From: Membranipora membranacea
Lineage: Eukaryota > Bryozoa > Gymnolaemata > Cheilostomatida > Membraniporidae
Direction: 5' to 3'
DNA length: 64,000 nucleotides
Assembly: GCA_914767715.1 (NCBI GenBank)
Contig: OU612072.1
Location: forward strand, 7,688,001-7,752,000
Under the pieces are notes generated by a model. That model ran no database searches and had not been told where the DNA came from. It saw only the letters and a list, made by a program, of their open reading frames with translations. Made by a program: the position numbers and the translations under genes. This document shows, piece by piece, positions 24,548 through 36,700 of the stretch. Numbering within the stretch: position 1 is the first letter of the stretch; every line of letters starts with the position of its first letter.

Positions 24548-27500
24548 CTTGAATAACTTTTTTAGCTGAAAACAAAGAAAAACAAGATCATCATAGCAGG
24601 CAGTACTAAATAATTGTGCTCAACCCATCTCGAGTGAGTCTTAGCTCACGTCTTGTGCCTCCGCCCGACGCACCAACCCCCCCCCCCCTAGTCCTCCTTC
24701 GGACCGTAACAGATTTTACAATCTTCTGTGCTCAAATACGTCAAACGAAATGGCGATCAAAGGAGACTGACTTCCTAATCCGATCCTAGGAATTATTTTT
24801 CTGAGCTCGAGATGCCAATTATGTTGGTCTGCATAGTCTGATGTTGTACTGACTCAATTTAACTAAGTAGCTGACAGTAAGAGGATAAACAATCCCCCTT
24901 TCATTGCTATCATAGCAGACTCTGATGTATTGTATACCAATAATGCATCGCCTTTTGCCAATTCATCTTACTGGGCAACACTCTCAAAACCAGCAGCTTA
25001 TAATCATTAGCTTACAGTTGAAATTATTGACTGCTTCAGATGCTGGTTTCTATTCTATCATAATAAAACAAAATGTCATAATCCCTTACACGGAAAGATA
25101 CTGGCTAGAAAAAGAAATAAAGCTATTGACACTTTTCATCTTGAAAAAATCCAGATTGATATCGGTTCACCTAAATATAGAACCAATAATGCAACAAGAT
25201 AATCTGAAATTCTAAGTATTGGTGTACTTTGTGTACCCGGTATAGTTTTCGTTGTATCAGAAATACTGAAGAGAGGGCCTCTCTCAACAAGATAAAAAAG
25301 AGTTCATTCCTTCATTGTTTTGTGTCTTGTGTAGGAAAAAAACATGATGGCTCCAATAGCAGTATGTCAGAGAGAAAAGAGTAAAATGAACATGTCTGTA
25401 TATTCTCTTTCTCAGAATTTCAAGAAAATATTTCTTTGAATCATAATCAAATATGTTGCATTTTTAATGTTTTGCAAAATTATGCATCGGTTATTGAAAT
25501 ACTCTTTGGTTGTTGTTTCATAATTTCATACTCTCTCCCCAGAGATGTGTACATAAAGTATAAATTTTCACTAGGCACATAATATTGATACAACAATCCC
25601 CCTGGAGAACGGTAAAAATAAACAAAAATGAATAAATAACATCAAGAGATTTTCTCAGAATTTTGACCCAACTCGACTTTGAGGAGGGTCACTCCATCAT
25701 TAACATAGACATGGATCAAAACATATTCTAAACTATGAGCCTCCAGCAACAACATGATTCAGGTTGCGTGTTTGTGATGCCAATTTTTACAACACCAGAT
25801 GCAACGGAATGCTGCCATTTGCCTGAGGTGTTGAAAATATGTCACCCCAATCCTCAGGCCAAATGTTATGTGAACTTTGATTCCCTGTGGTCTGTGGCCT
25901 GAACTTGTACCATGGCCAATCCTCTGAAAATAATTGGTACAGCGTTTGTACGCTGAGTGTTTAAAGTAAACAAACATTATTCGTCTAACAATAAAAATCT
26001 GAGCTCCTGTCTCGCCGACCATGAATGACCGGGAAGTGCTTGACAATATTATGTTTAGATGTCGTTGGATCAGCGTAACAGAATGCTAGCTGGATTTTTT
26101 GCCAAACTGATATAAAGATCCGTTTTTTTTTAATTATATATGTTACGATAATATGAATTTTTTACTTGAAGGTCATTTTTGAGTCACTTGTTATTCGAAA
26201 ATCGGTTAGCGTTGTTACCAGCCCATAAGTATATAGGATTTTGGGGGCGGTCCTTTATTTTGGTTTTCTCGCGCTGGGCCTGCAATGTATATAGAGGAGA
26301 AAAGCCAGTTAGTTAGAGTGCTTTAATTTTTCCCCTGCATCAGCAAGTTTAGGAGGCAGGAGAGGCTGTCAAAAATTTAGTGGATTGCCTTTTAGTCCAG
26401 GTCAGAAGTAAATTTATAGAATCAAATTCATCAAATTTATTATGATTTTTTGAATATAAAAAGAGGCCCGAAGGGTTTGCATCTCTTCCTCTGTGCTTCG
26501 CGTAAATTTATAGAAAGCCTGAGTATCCTTTCTTCTGAGATTAGGTTACATAGAGAGATGCAAAAGTAATATTTATCGTCCATGTTAATATCATGTCAAA
26601 ACAGTTTCCAAAACCCTCAAGCCCAAAAATCAATTCCGTATGCCTGCCATGAACACACAGTGAATGATTAGCTAAAATTAAACCTTAGTTCGATTGTCAA
26701 CTTGTTAGCGCTTACAACATGTCCGAATCTGGTTGAAGAGTTTATGCAGGAAATTAATACCCATGTCAAAGGCCTTATACCCAAACAAAGGTTTCAATGG
26801 GATTGGTTGTCTCCTCCTGCCATAGGTATTATTCCACCACTACTCGAAAATAAACGTGAATACAAATATTATTATTCATAGAAACAACGCTGAATTTTAT
26901 ACAGGTCACACGATCTACAAATGGAAGGTGTTATTGGTATGATGTCTGGATAAAAATGCCATGAGGCTTGCTCAGTACCCTACCAAGGTTGCTCAAAATT
27001 CGTAGTCATTTTGAACTGGGTTATTAAAAACTCTTATTTTCCTTTTTTTCCTGTTCCTATTTTGTTGTGCTACCAAAATATGTTTTCAACTCAAAACCCA
27101 TTTTCTTTCCCATAAACTTTCCTTATCACAAAGTATAACATGGAGAAAAAGAGCTCACCGTTACCATGTAACTAGATATACAAAGTGTGCAAGCCGAGAT
27201 ATTTGAGACGACACGCAGGTGTATTAGTCGTGAGGCTGTGCACAAATAGAACTGAGTCAACCAATAATAATGCAAATATGCTCATATTTCCCAACATTAA
27301 GAGGGCTCAACAATATTTAGAATTGGTTGAGAGTGATCTTGACAACGGCTCTTGTTTCACTGATTTTTCGCTGTGTAAATGTTGCAAACCGGATAAATTT
27401 GTACTGAAAATCAGGATGGCTTGTTTGAAAATTATTCATAAATCAATTGTATCTAAATTATGTCCCAGGTCGTTTGCTTGTCTTACTTAAAGTGCCTCGA

Positions 27501-29920
27501 CCGGTATATAAGGGCCAGTCAATGTAAAGCGATCACCCAGCCATATCAAATTCAAATGGGGTTAGCAGCATTCAAATTCCTCCTGCTTTTTCGGAATTAA
27601 GAGGAGAAGCAGTGAATTTTTTTTAATGGGAATCAGACAAGCTGATGCGGAATTGTGTGATACACATGCCCAATAAATTTTCATTCCAATAATGGCATTG
27701 GAAAGTGGTGAAAATATGACTGATGTCATACGAAATTGCCCAGTTCCGATGTTTTCAAATCATCCGCTTCAAAATATACGAGTTCTTATTGGTCAATTTT
27801 GACGTTATGATTTATGGTATTAGAGGTTGCCTAGATACCGTTGTCAAGATTGAAATTGACCGTTGTAATTAAACCCTATAATCCCAAGTGTGATGAGCCA
27901 ACACAACAATAGCTATATCATAGCTTCTATTCAACTTTATTTATGGGTGTCTGCGAATCACAATTTCTTATGTAACACACTTGACCACTTGAGAACGCAA
28001 CGTGGACTGGCTGTTAGAGGCGGAGACCAAGGCCATTCTCCGCCTCTAATTACATTGATCAGCCAATGGTCTTGCCTGTCACTTCACATGATTAATCCCC
28101 GTGCACCCCCTTCGATTCCTACCTCTTTAAGAATTGCATGGTACAAGTGAATTGTATAAATTGTAGACAGATATAGACTTGAGATACAGATATGCTATTG
28201 AATAACATGATAAATAATTCAAGTTTTCTTACATTGCATTGCTCAGAGTTAGTGGGCGGGTTTGAATTACAGTACCGATGTGTACCGTAGGAGGAAGACT
28301 CAATTTACACATTCATACCGCTCAAAATATCCATGCACAAAATCAACAAATACATGAGACACTGTGTAAAAAGTAAAATACACCGTGCATAGCATAACGC
28401 ATAACATAACACATTTAACATAATTGTTCTAAGGACAATTGAAGGTTAGGAGACAATTTTATTGATCTAGTGAGAATATTTCACATGTTTATGGCGTTCG
28501 CCAGACAAGAGAACCTGCCAAATGACATGGCGGGATATAGGAACTTTCGTGAAAATTAGCAATTAGCTGTAAATGGTTGGGTCTGAGCATGTTATAGTGT
28601 GTGTTTTTAGCACACATCCTAATTTCAGGGCCTTAGGTACTTTAAGAAGTCGAAGACTGTTAGTAAAATAAGTTGTTAAAAAATATATGTAGGACTCAAA
28701 AGGACCATTAATTATAATATATTGTCTTGTAAAATAAGTACACTTGGGATAGTAACAATGTTGTACCTGGAGATTGTATTAGGATCCAAAATTATCTCCA
28801 ATTGATTGTCAACAATGTTTTTTTATAATTTTTATTGATTCAAGTAAAGTTGGAATGCACCCCATAATGCAGCATCATAGTAATTACATTATGGGGCATT
28901 TTTCCTTGGATGTAATCTCCGAGAAGGATATATCCTTACTCTGTAATCTTTTGCAGTTATTTGTCACCTTACTTTATTGGGGGTCTCAACAAAATACTTC
29001 TGTCAAGACTATGTCTCTCTGGGAATAATGTATCCGTTGATTCTCCCTGATGTATTAAAATTTTGAGGGAAAAGTTTTATGAAAACAGCAAACAAAGGTG
29101 TTTACAGCTTGCTTCAGCTACTGGCAATATTTAGTTTTCTGGTAAACACCAACAAAATATAGTTTGCCATCTTTTGCCATCTTCCTATTATTAATGTGCT
29201 ATGGATTAGTCTGGGCGGGCTGTTTTCTACACTAAGCTTTATGAATAATTAAATGGTTCTTTCAATCAACAGAAGAGACCGGAAATTATGAATGCCGAGA
29301 TGCAGTAGTAGTGTTTATTTTTTGTGTGGGAAAAATACATTTTTGGCACACAAGTGTGTTGAGTGTCTACTTGGATAAACTATTTGTTGTTTCCCCGTTG
29401 AAAAGCCTTAAATTGTACATATTTGTGTGGCCAAGCTTGTTGTGCTTCAATCTCAAGGGGCCTAATACTGTTCTTTTTTTGGAAATATTGCATTTTTAAT
29501 ATAAATTTTAATCACGCTTACACAAAAAAAGTTTTTGAAAGCTCCATAAAAGTTTTAGACCGCCCGAGGGCACAGCTAAGACTGTACGGGATATCAAAGA
29601 ACTTGGATGCAAACAGGCGTAATGGCGCCATTCTACTGTTCACTTGTAATTTTCACAAGTCATGATGCTGAATAGAGAATTAAAAAAAGAACAAAAAATA
29701 ACTTTGTGAATCCTCCGGGAGGATGTTGGGGCCTTGAACACATCACAGTGTTTGCCTACAATCGTTTCCTGTTAATGTAAAGCGGAGCTTTTCTGAGGCC
29801 CGATGAGGAAGAAGCAAGGTCGTCTAGGCACAAACGAAAAAAAAAGATTTTGGTGCAGCTACAATTCTGTGACATCATGCACTCACAGGGCTGTAGTTTG
29901 GACATAATGATAGGGGAGGC
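24548..29920. other. No assignable gene
   Basis: A 5.4-kb gene-free stretch upstream of the prohormone gene. The first 100-200 bases should contain its 5' UTR and promoter. It holds a poly-C run near 24680 and several short ORFs without domains (for example 25759-26046 minus and 27185-27490 plus). Around 28380-28440 there are repeats of ATAACGC/ATAACAT. No exon pair with consistent phase was found. Confidence 0.4.
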
Positions 29921-30092
29921 AAATCCGTAGTGTCACCAGGAGGAGTGAGGTAAGCTCCTCCCCAAGTCCGTAGTGTCACCAGGAGGAGTGAGGTAAGCTC
30001 CTCCCCAAGTCCGCAGTGTCACCAGGAGGAGTGAGGTAAGCTCCTCCCCAAGTCCGCAGTGTCACCAGGAGGAGTGATTTAAGCTCCTCCCC
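29921..30092 (+). repeat. 43-bp tandem repeat, four copies
   Basis: Units at 29921-29963, 29964-30006, 30007-30049 and 30050-30092 are nearly identical. They differ at only a few positions: AAATCC versus AAGTCC, CCGTAG versus CCGCAG, and GAGG versus GATT in the last unit. Each unit carries an internal inverted repeat, GGAGGAG ... CTCCTCC, so each can fold into its own hairpin. Confidence 0.95.
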
Positions 30093-33000
30093 AAGCGACT
30101 TAAGGCATATAAAAAGTAAAAGCCAAGTGGAGCCAATTTTGGCATAGATAATTCAATTATAGTGTTTTTGGGCCACTATATTTAGCTTTCTAGGGGAGGC
30201 ACACATCGTTTGGCCACATTGAGACCCGACACATTGTTTTGTCTAAATCTTAGCTAAGGGTTTCCTGTTGAAACTGTTGTCATTTAAAAATATCCATTTA
30301 ACCTCGCTTAGGTGTAACTATAAAACATTCCGAAGGGAATGCGAAATATTGATTTGACATGTGAGTAACTATTAATTTTTCAGTACAGGTGTGCAGTTAT
30401 TTTAATTTCTGCTTTCATAACTGTATTAACAGCATATACTTTTATCTTGGACTGTTATCTTTTGTAAAATTGACAGACGAAATCATGTGGGAAGAAAATT
30501 TACAGATTTTTCACACCAGTTGTGGGCGACTTTTTAAGTCATTGAAATAAGTTGGTTAGCTGCCTAGTGGTGTCAGGTACTTTACAGTCTCATCAGGAAC
30601 GGACTAAGGGAAATCAATATCTCATAAGGTTTTAAAATGTCCTACATAGGAAAGAGGTAGCTTAAAATCATACTTAATTAAATATGAGGCACGTAAATCA
30701 AGACAATGAATCTTAGCATGACAACTCAACGACTTATAACATCTGAAGCTCAAACACTGGGAACAAGCTTTTCATACCCGGCAGGGCCGTCGACCAGGGG
30801 GCAAAAGTCTGGGGGGCTCAGACTACCCCAACCCCCTTAATCTGAGCAGCAAACCGGTAAATTGTACCCTGCGTTTGACAAGCAGAATGGGCATTGTGAA
30901 TGCGTCTACAGATTTTTTGGGCAAACTGATAACAAAACCAAAGATGGGACTGCCGTTGGTCACAAAACCTAGTACACTCAATGGCTAATTTAGTATTACC
31001 TTTTCGCTGAGGAATAACCGCGAGTAGACCACCCAAAAAATCTGAGTGAGACTACACCCTGTGATGGCAGTGTCAACCCATATCTTGACCTAGTACCAGA
31101 ATTGATAGATAAGTCTGAACAAAACTATGTATAATACCATTGACGACGAAATAAGAAGACCCCAATTATTTCAAACAAGTTTGATACACAGTAAAATGAA
31201 TATGCTTACCTTTTGTTCGATGAGGTGTCTGTTAGTTGTCTATGACCGTCTCAAGCTGCGCTCGCCACTTTTCTCTATGACTCAGTGAATTTTTTTTTAT
31301 GAGGGTGTCAAGTTATTGCGACAGACAAACTAAAAGTGTTTTTAAGCCAACGAGATAACACATTAGTAGCTGACAATGCACGTCCACTAATGGCTCTGGG
31401 ATCGTGGGAGCATCCTTTTTATCTTACCAAACAAGACAGATAGGCAACACTGTGTATTTGCATTAGTAGACTCAGAGCAATATTGTATCTCAGGGAAGGG
31501 CTTGTCTATTGATTTTGCTGGCAGCATCAGCATTATAATGACAAGAGATCTAAGGCTACTGGAGAGGAAATTATCATTATGGATTTACGGACAACATTAG
31601 AATCTCAATAGGATTAAGATAACGTTGACATGACTCTATTCGGATATGTACTGGCAGTACATCAGTTTGTTTATTAGCTAGCTTTAGTTCCAAGGCCCAC
31701 ACAGTGCACAGAGGATCTCACCCATAAATCGAAAGTTGATTCAAATTTAAAAACAAAGTTCTGGGTTTCAGGCTAGTTTGCGTGGTAGGGAGGCGATGCA
31801 TGCAACCTTATTACAAACAAGTCAGTCTATATAGACGGATACACCTTCATATAAGTCCATCCTTTACTGTAGGAAATACCCAGGTCGGTGTCGCAATTGA
31901 CAAATAGACATAAATTGATCATCTGTGGGCAGATAAATACTCACAACTGTCTCCTTCAAATAATGGAGTGCCGTTGTACATTATCAACAAATATTTAATA
32001 TGGTAGTACATTTCAACTCAGAAATGGAGATTAACTGTTGTGAAGACCTGCTCGTATTCTGTTCAAGTATTGTTGTGAAATCTAGAATCGCTGACTTTAA
32101 CGGTGAAGTAAAGAAGATTTTCAGTGATGAAATCAACAAAACACTCGAACCACACCGTATCTTAATTTCACAAAACAAATTATTGTTTTGGTAAATATTT
32201 TAATGAAAAAAAATTTCCTTTTGTCAACAGGATACATGACCTTTCATCGTTGAACACAAACATGGCTATTCTATTTATAAATTTGAACTCAAAACTTTTT
32301 CGATCATATCAAAATCATAACATAGTTACCTTCCCCTGCAGAGCAAAAAACCCTCCGTGGGTGAATACATTATTTTTTTAAGTTTAAGGCGAAAGCCCAC
32401 ACCAAAATCGAAGTCGAATTCTATCGAGTTGCTCCAGAAGGGACAGTTCGCAAATTTTGAAGAATTGCTTTTGAGTTGCCTATGCTAAGCCTGGGAAACA
32501 GTCCAAACGATTGGGGCCATATCCGTTTACTCTGGTAGCTGAATTGTTTCACTTTCATGTCTGCACAACTGCTTGCGTGGTGTTGTCTACTCTCTCTACA
32601 ACCTGAATAATATACTGCTGGGTGACCAATGGCTTGGTTTAAGAAATTACCAACCCATTAATACAAAGTTCCAATCGTGTGACCTGAATCAAAGGCTTTC
32701 ATAAGCTAGAAAACCAAATAGGCTTCAGTCATAGATAATCCGCTGCCGAGCTATTTGACTTATATATCAAGTAATTGAGAACTGTCAAGCTAGGTCAGGT
32801 CATACTCTGCAACACAAGGTTAATCTAGTCAGCAAAAAATTAGCAAAATTTATTGATTTTATGTATCTTTTTTTTTTATTATTCTTCACTCAAGGGGGAT
32901 TCTTTTTGCACCTAGTAAATTTTTTCATTTCATGTAAACATCTCTGGAGGGAGATTGTTAAAAACAAACAAACATAGACTGCCATATGGGAATTAGCAGG

Positions 33001-33998
33001 CAAGAGGACATAATATATCCTCTCGCCTGGCAGTCTATGTTTGTTTATTTTGACGATCTTATATGTTATAAGTTTTTGACGAAGCTATTTGGTTTTGACG
33101 ATCCTGATACCTACATAAACAACAACGCTCTCATCATTACGTGAGCAGCTTGAGGCGCTGTAAGTTATAGGTGCAGCAATAGCCGTAAAGGTGTAGTAAT
33201 AAAATGTCAGAAGTTCCCCTGTGAATACACCTGTCCATTACATAAGTCACTCACCGGACTCCTCTGCCGTTGGCATTACCATATTCCTATAATAGCAACG
33301 TGCGAGCAGGCCAAGATTCTCTTCCCTGTGTTTAATGTTTGTATCACTTTATTGATTGAAAGAGCTGAGCCTAAAAAGTATAAAGTGCTCATTCTAAGTT
33401 CATGAGGATCCCATATTAAATGCTTCACCTAGATTATAAGAGAATCAGGAATGTAAAACGGCCTCTACTTGTAGGAAGCCCTCTAGACCAGGTTCGGTCC
33501 ATATGCCTACACTGGAGTTGCTCCCTCCAGCAGTCATGCCGCAGACAAAAGCAAAGGTCTGCCACATGACCAGTGGAGGAGAAGCACCTGGAGCACAAAC
33601 AATCGGATTAAACTTGAGCCAGAAGCCCTCCATTGTAATCAGTAATTATGTTCATAAATTTGTAAGCGTTGAGCCAAATAAATAGGCTCTCTTTAATTGA
33701 TTTTGAATTACTTGAATAAGGCCAGGATTCATTTCTGACTGTAATAATCATTTTTAAGACGGATTACTTTCAAAAGCTGAATATTTGTGAAATTAATCCT
33801 AGCTAAGGGTGCTTAGTACCAAATTTTCATAATAAAATTGAGAACTAAAATACATCTATGCTTTATATCCATATTGAGTAAATTATAAATGCAACCAATT
33901 TCGGCATACTGATGTTTTATTACTTCTTGCTTGCATGACAACATTTGACTGTCTCTCCAACTCCAAGATTATAGCTAACTTGTTCGGCAGCCAGTGAA
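30093..33998. other. No assignable gene
   Basis: Gene-free DNA. Near 30782 a CAGGGCCGTCGACCAGGGGG sequence resembles the terminal sequence of common invertebrate DNA transposons. The minus-strand frame at 30818-31036 could be part of such an element, but I do not recognise it. A long hairpin lies at 32962-33047. A region open on both strands at 33445-33685 shows no domain. Confidence 0.4.
32962..33047. repeat. Long perfect-arm hairpin
   Basis: The outer arms AAACAAACATAGACTGCCA and TGGCAGTCTATGTTTGTTT pair fully. The inner arms CAGGCAAGAGGA and TCCTCTCGCCTG pair with one mismatch around a 9-base loop. A 12-base bulge sits on the left arm between the two stems. It could be a foldback transposon remnant or a structured RNA precursor. 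Confidence 0.85.
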
Positions 33999-35624
33999 AT
34001 GAAACCATGGATTCTATCGCTCATATTTATCTGGTATGAAATAACTTCAGTGATAGTTATAACAGCAACAATAACCACAGCCACCGCCGAGACATCAACA
34101 ATATCAACCACTTTATCTTCAGAAATATCATCATCGACACATACTCAGCAGCCAGCGACATCACCAGACGTGTCGACGAGCACAACAACTGGGCAGGAGG
34201 GGACAACTGTGAAACCAGTCACATCTACTTCTAACTTAAACACTACCACAGAAGGACTGAAACAAACCACTGCGTCTTGGTGGTCATATCGAGGATCAAC
34301 TTTGGACTCAAGGTGGTTATGCATCTACAATAACGGCAGTGATGATCAGACAACTAACTCCACTTCAGTAATGCCTTGGTGGTGGTGCCGATTGCTAGCA
34401 GATACAACCACTTCTAACTTAATGCAAACAACCACACCGCAAAGTTTACCGGCAACGACAACTTTGGAAAGTGTAGCATTGTCTACTGTGGCTAGCGTAG
34501 TGACGACTGCTCGACCCCTGACAATTGGCAGCGTCAATATAACAGCTCATCAAGTGACAGCATGCTGGTTACCATCCTGGTGTTTGATACTGACAACTAT
34601 CCATCCTGACACTTTCGTAACAACAGTAAACTCCTTCTCCAATGTGACGGTAGGTTGATTTGGAAAGAAACCAGTTCTCCGGTTTATGTCGTGTGGGGTT
34701 AAATAAAAAAACATTGCTATCATATTCCAATCTCTATTTTGAATGATTTTGAGGTTATGCCACGATGATGATCATATTTTGATACATTTAGTGACACTAT
34801 ATATACCTATACGGTTTCTGATTAAAAATTATAAGGCTCTTATGTGGAAAGTTCATCCGCATATTTTTCAACAATGTTTTTATATATCTGATATAACTTG
34901 AGATCAGGGTTCTGAGAGAGTGGGGACTGGTTTCCCACACAAAACTTTAGAAGGGGAACTTCTAGAACACAGTTCCCGGATTCTGCGCAAAAAAACTGTG
35001 TATAGTTGTCTCTTTTGACCAGATATCAATCAACTATGACATATCCATATTTTTGCATAATTTGATATGGAAATTGCAACAACAAAAATTCTCAATACGA
35101 CTTTTAACCCCGAGCGTTAGAGTACCCATAAAGAAAAAAGTCCACTTATACCACTGCTTGAGATATTAAGAGTTTATAGTATCTCTGAAAAGTCCACCTG
35201 CGTTGAATCTGCCAAGTTCTGAAAATTTACATTGTTGGTTACAAAGTTGTTTTCTCTTTCAATAAAAAAAGATAACTCCTGATAACTCAATGTCGTGATT
35301 TTGTATCCCACCCTCCTCGATCGCATGTTATCTGCAAAAGCATGCATTAGCAATATTTCTCTATTTATCATTTACTACCGCCTATCGGAAAGAAGCACAT
35401 ATATTGTTTTCTTCATGTCTTTTTAGAGACAAGGTTATCGAGAAGCGAATCTTGCCCAATACTCCAAGAACTTGAACGCTTACCTCGCCATGACGGCCAG
35501 TTTAATGGTGATGGTTGGTGTGGCGACCTGTTTCCTTTCTCTGTATCTCAGCCTTCATAACAGGCAGCTGAGGGTGTTATCCTTACCGAGTCACAGGATT
35601 GATGCTTCAACTGACGTTGTCTAA
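33999..35624 (+). CDS. Mucin-like single-pass membrane protein
   Basis: Two exons: 33999-34649 (ACG|gtaggt) and 35427-35624 (ttttag|AGA, stop TAA), phase 0, 282 residues. A hydrophobic N-terminus (about 1-30) acts as signal peptide. Residues 31-217 are very rich in Thr/Ser with Pro, a mucin-type O-glycosylation substrate with several N-x-S/T sequons. They are interrupted by two Trp/Cys islands, about 93-131 (WW, C108, WWWC130) and about 185-200 (CWLPSWC). Exon 2 supplies a juxtamembrane segment, a transmembrane helix at about 236-260 (ASLMVMVGVATCFLSLYLSL region) and a tail of about 20 residues with no recognised signalling motif. Likely a cell-surface mucin or glycocalyx protein. No homologue recognised; mucins diverge fast, so this rests on composition and topology. 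Confidence 0.7.
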
Positions 35625-35920
35625 GTCGCACAATCACAAAATATGACATTTCTGCTATAATTAATGACTGTTTACGCCTTTATAATTATCTTTCCTGCTG
35701 TTTAGTTCTGAAATTGACAGCTATTAAGATGTAGTTTTTCAGCCAGACCTCGACAGGGCTGCCAACTCTACTCATTTGAATCTGCTCTTTTTCCAATTCT
35801 ACTTTCCACTCTTATGCTTTTTTTCAAAAAAATTGGTAACTAAAATTTTTTGAAGTTTGAATTCTGCCTATTGTCAGGGTGTTGAATGGCCGATTTACTT
35901 GTCAGATAATTGTTGATCGG

Positions 35921-36700
35921 ACACCAATCTAATCTACAGCATAAATATCACCCTAAGACATCCCATTGACTTGCCAGAAACTATCCTCCAGGTACATTCA
36001 AATAATTTGGGGTCAGCTGTAGCATTTCTGAACTTTTGTCAGGAGGTAGAATTCTATCTATATCTCATACAACCCCGCAGTACCCACAATATCTTTTGCA
36101 TCAGGCCCACACTATCCTGTGTATAAAGGCCCACACCCTGCAGTATAAAATGATGTAGATATGAAAACTTGTACCCAACAGGAGTTGTTAGATTGATTTG
36201 GTTTTGGTGTGCATATGTCAGGATGACAATATTCCAATAAACACCATTTCTATCAAAACCATGAACATCATCCTATGCCACTCCCACTGTCAGGCCAGAA
36301 AAAAATGCTCCAGACATCATTTACAGCGATTGCTACTGACTTTGCATAAGTGGCAGATGTACTTCTCAAATAGTTTGTTATTGCAGACACCAATTTAATC
36401 AACAACATAAATATCATCCTACGCCATCCCCATTTTTGTAGTTTTTCCGTTTTGCAAATTGTTTTTACAGACACATCATTCTAATGATCGTGACATGCGA
36501 CATCTTAAACTGTTCTTTATTGCCAGAAATTGAAATTCAATTTTTTATAAATCTTGCCTTTTGCATCAAATTTCCATCACAATTGGCAGTAAATTGACAG
36601 CATCCTACACAAGAACTTTGGCCTCATTTTGAACAATGTGGAGATGTCACATTTCTATAGTCCATCGAGTGTATCTATATCCATATGTGACCAAGCATGA
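35921..36700. repeat. Decayed tandem repeat region
   Basis: Three diverged copies of a segment beginning ACACCAATYTAATC...ATAAATATCAYCCTA start at 35921, 36241 and 36387. The first two can be followed into a shared ...CCAGAAA...CTCCAG stretch. Looser similarity (TTTTGCATCA, GTGTAT...) continues to about 36700. It looks like an old tandem array or nested copies of one element, with no coding capacity. Confidence 0.5.

Noticed and set aside
25759-26046. 95-residue minus-strand ORF
   Set aside because: No domain, no signal peptide, no splice partner; length is within chance for this amount of sequence.
33445-33685. Open frames on both strands (62 and 60 residues) just upstream of the mucin-like gene
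   Set aside because: No recognised domain, no convincing paired splice sites and no partner exon in phase; left unassigned.
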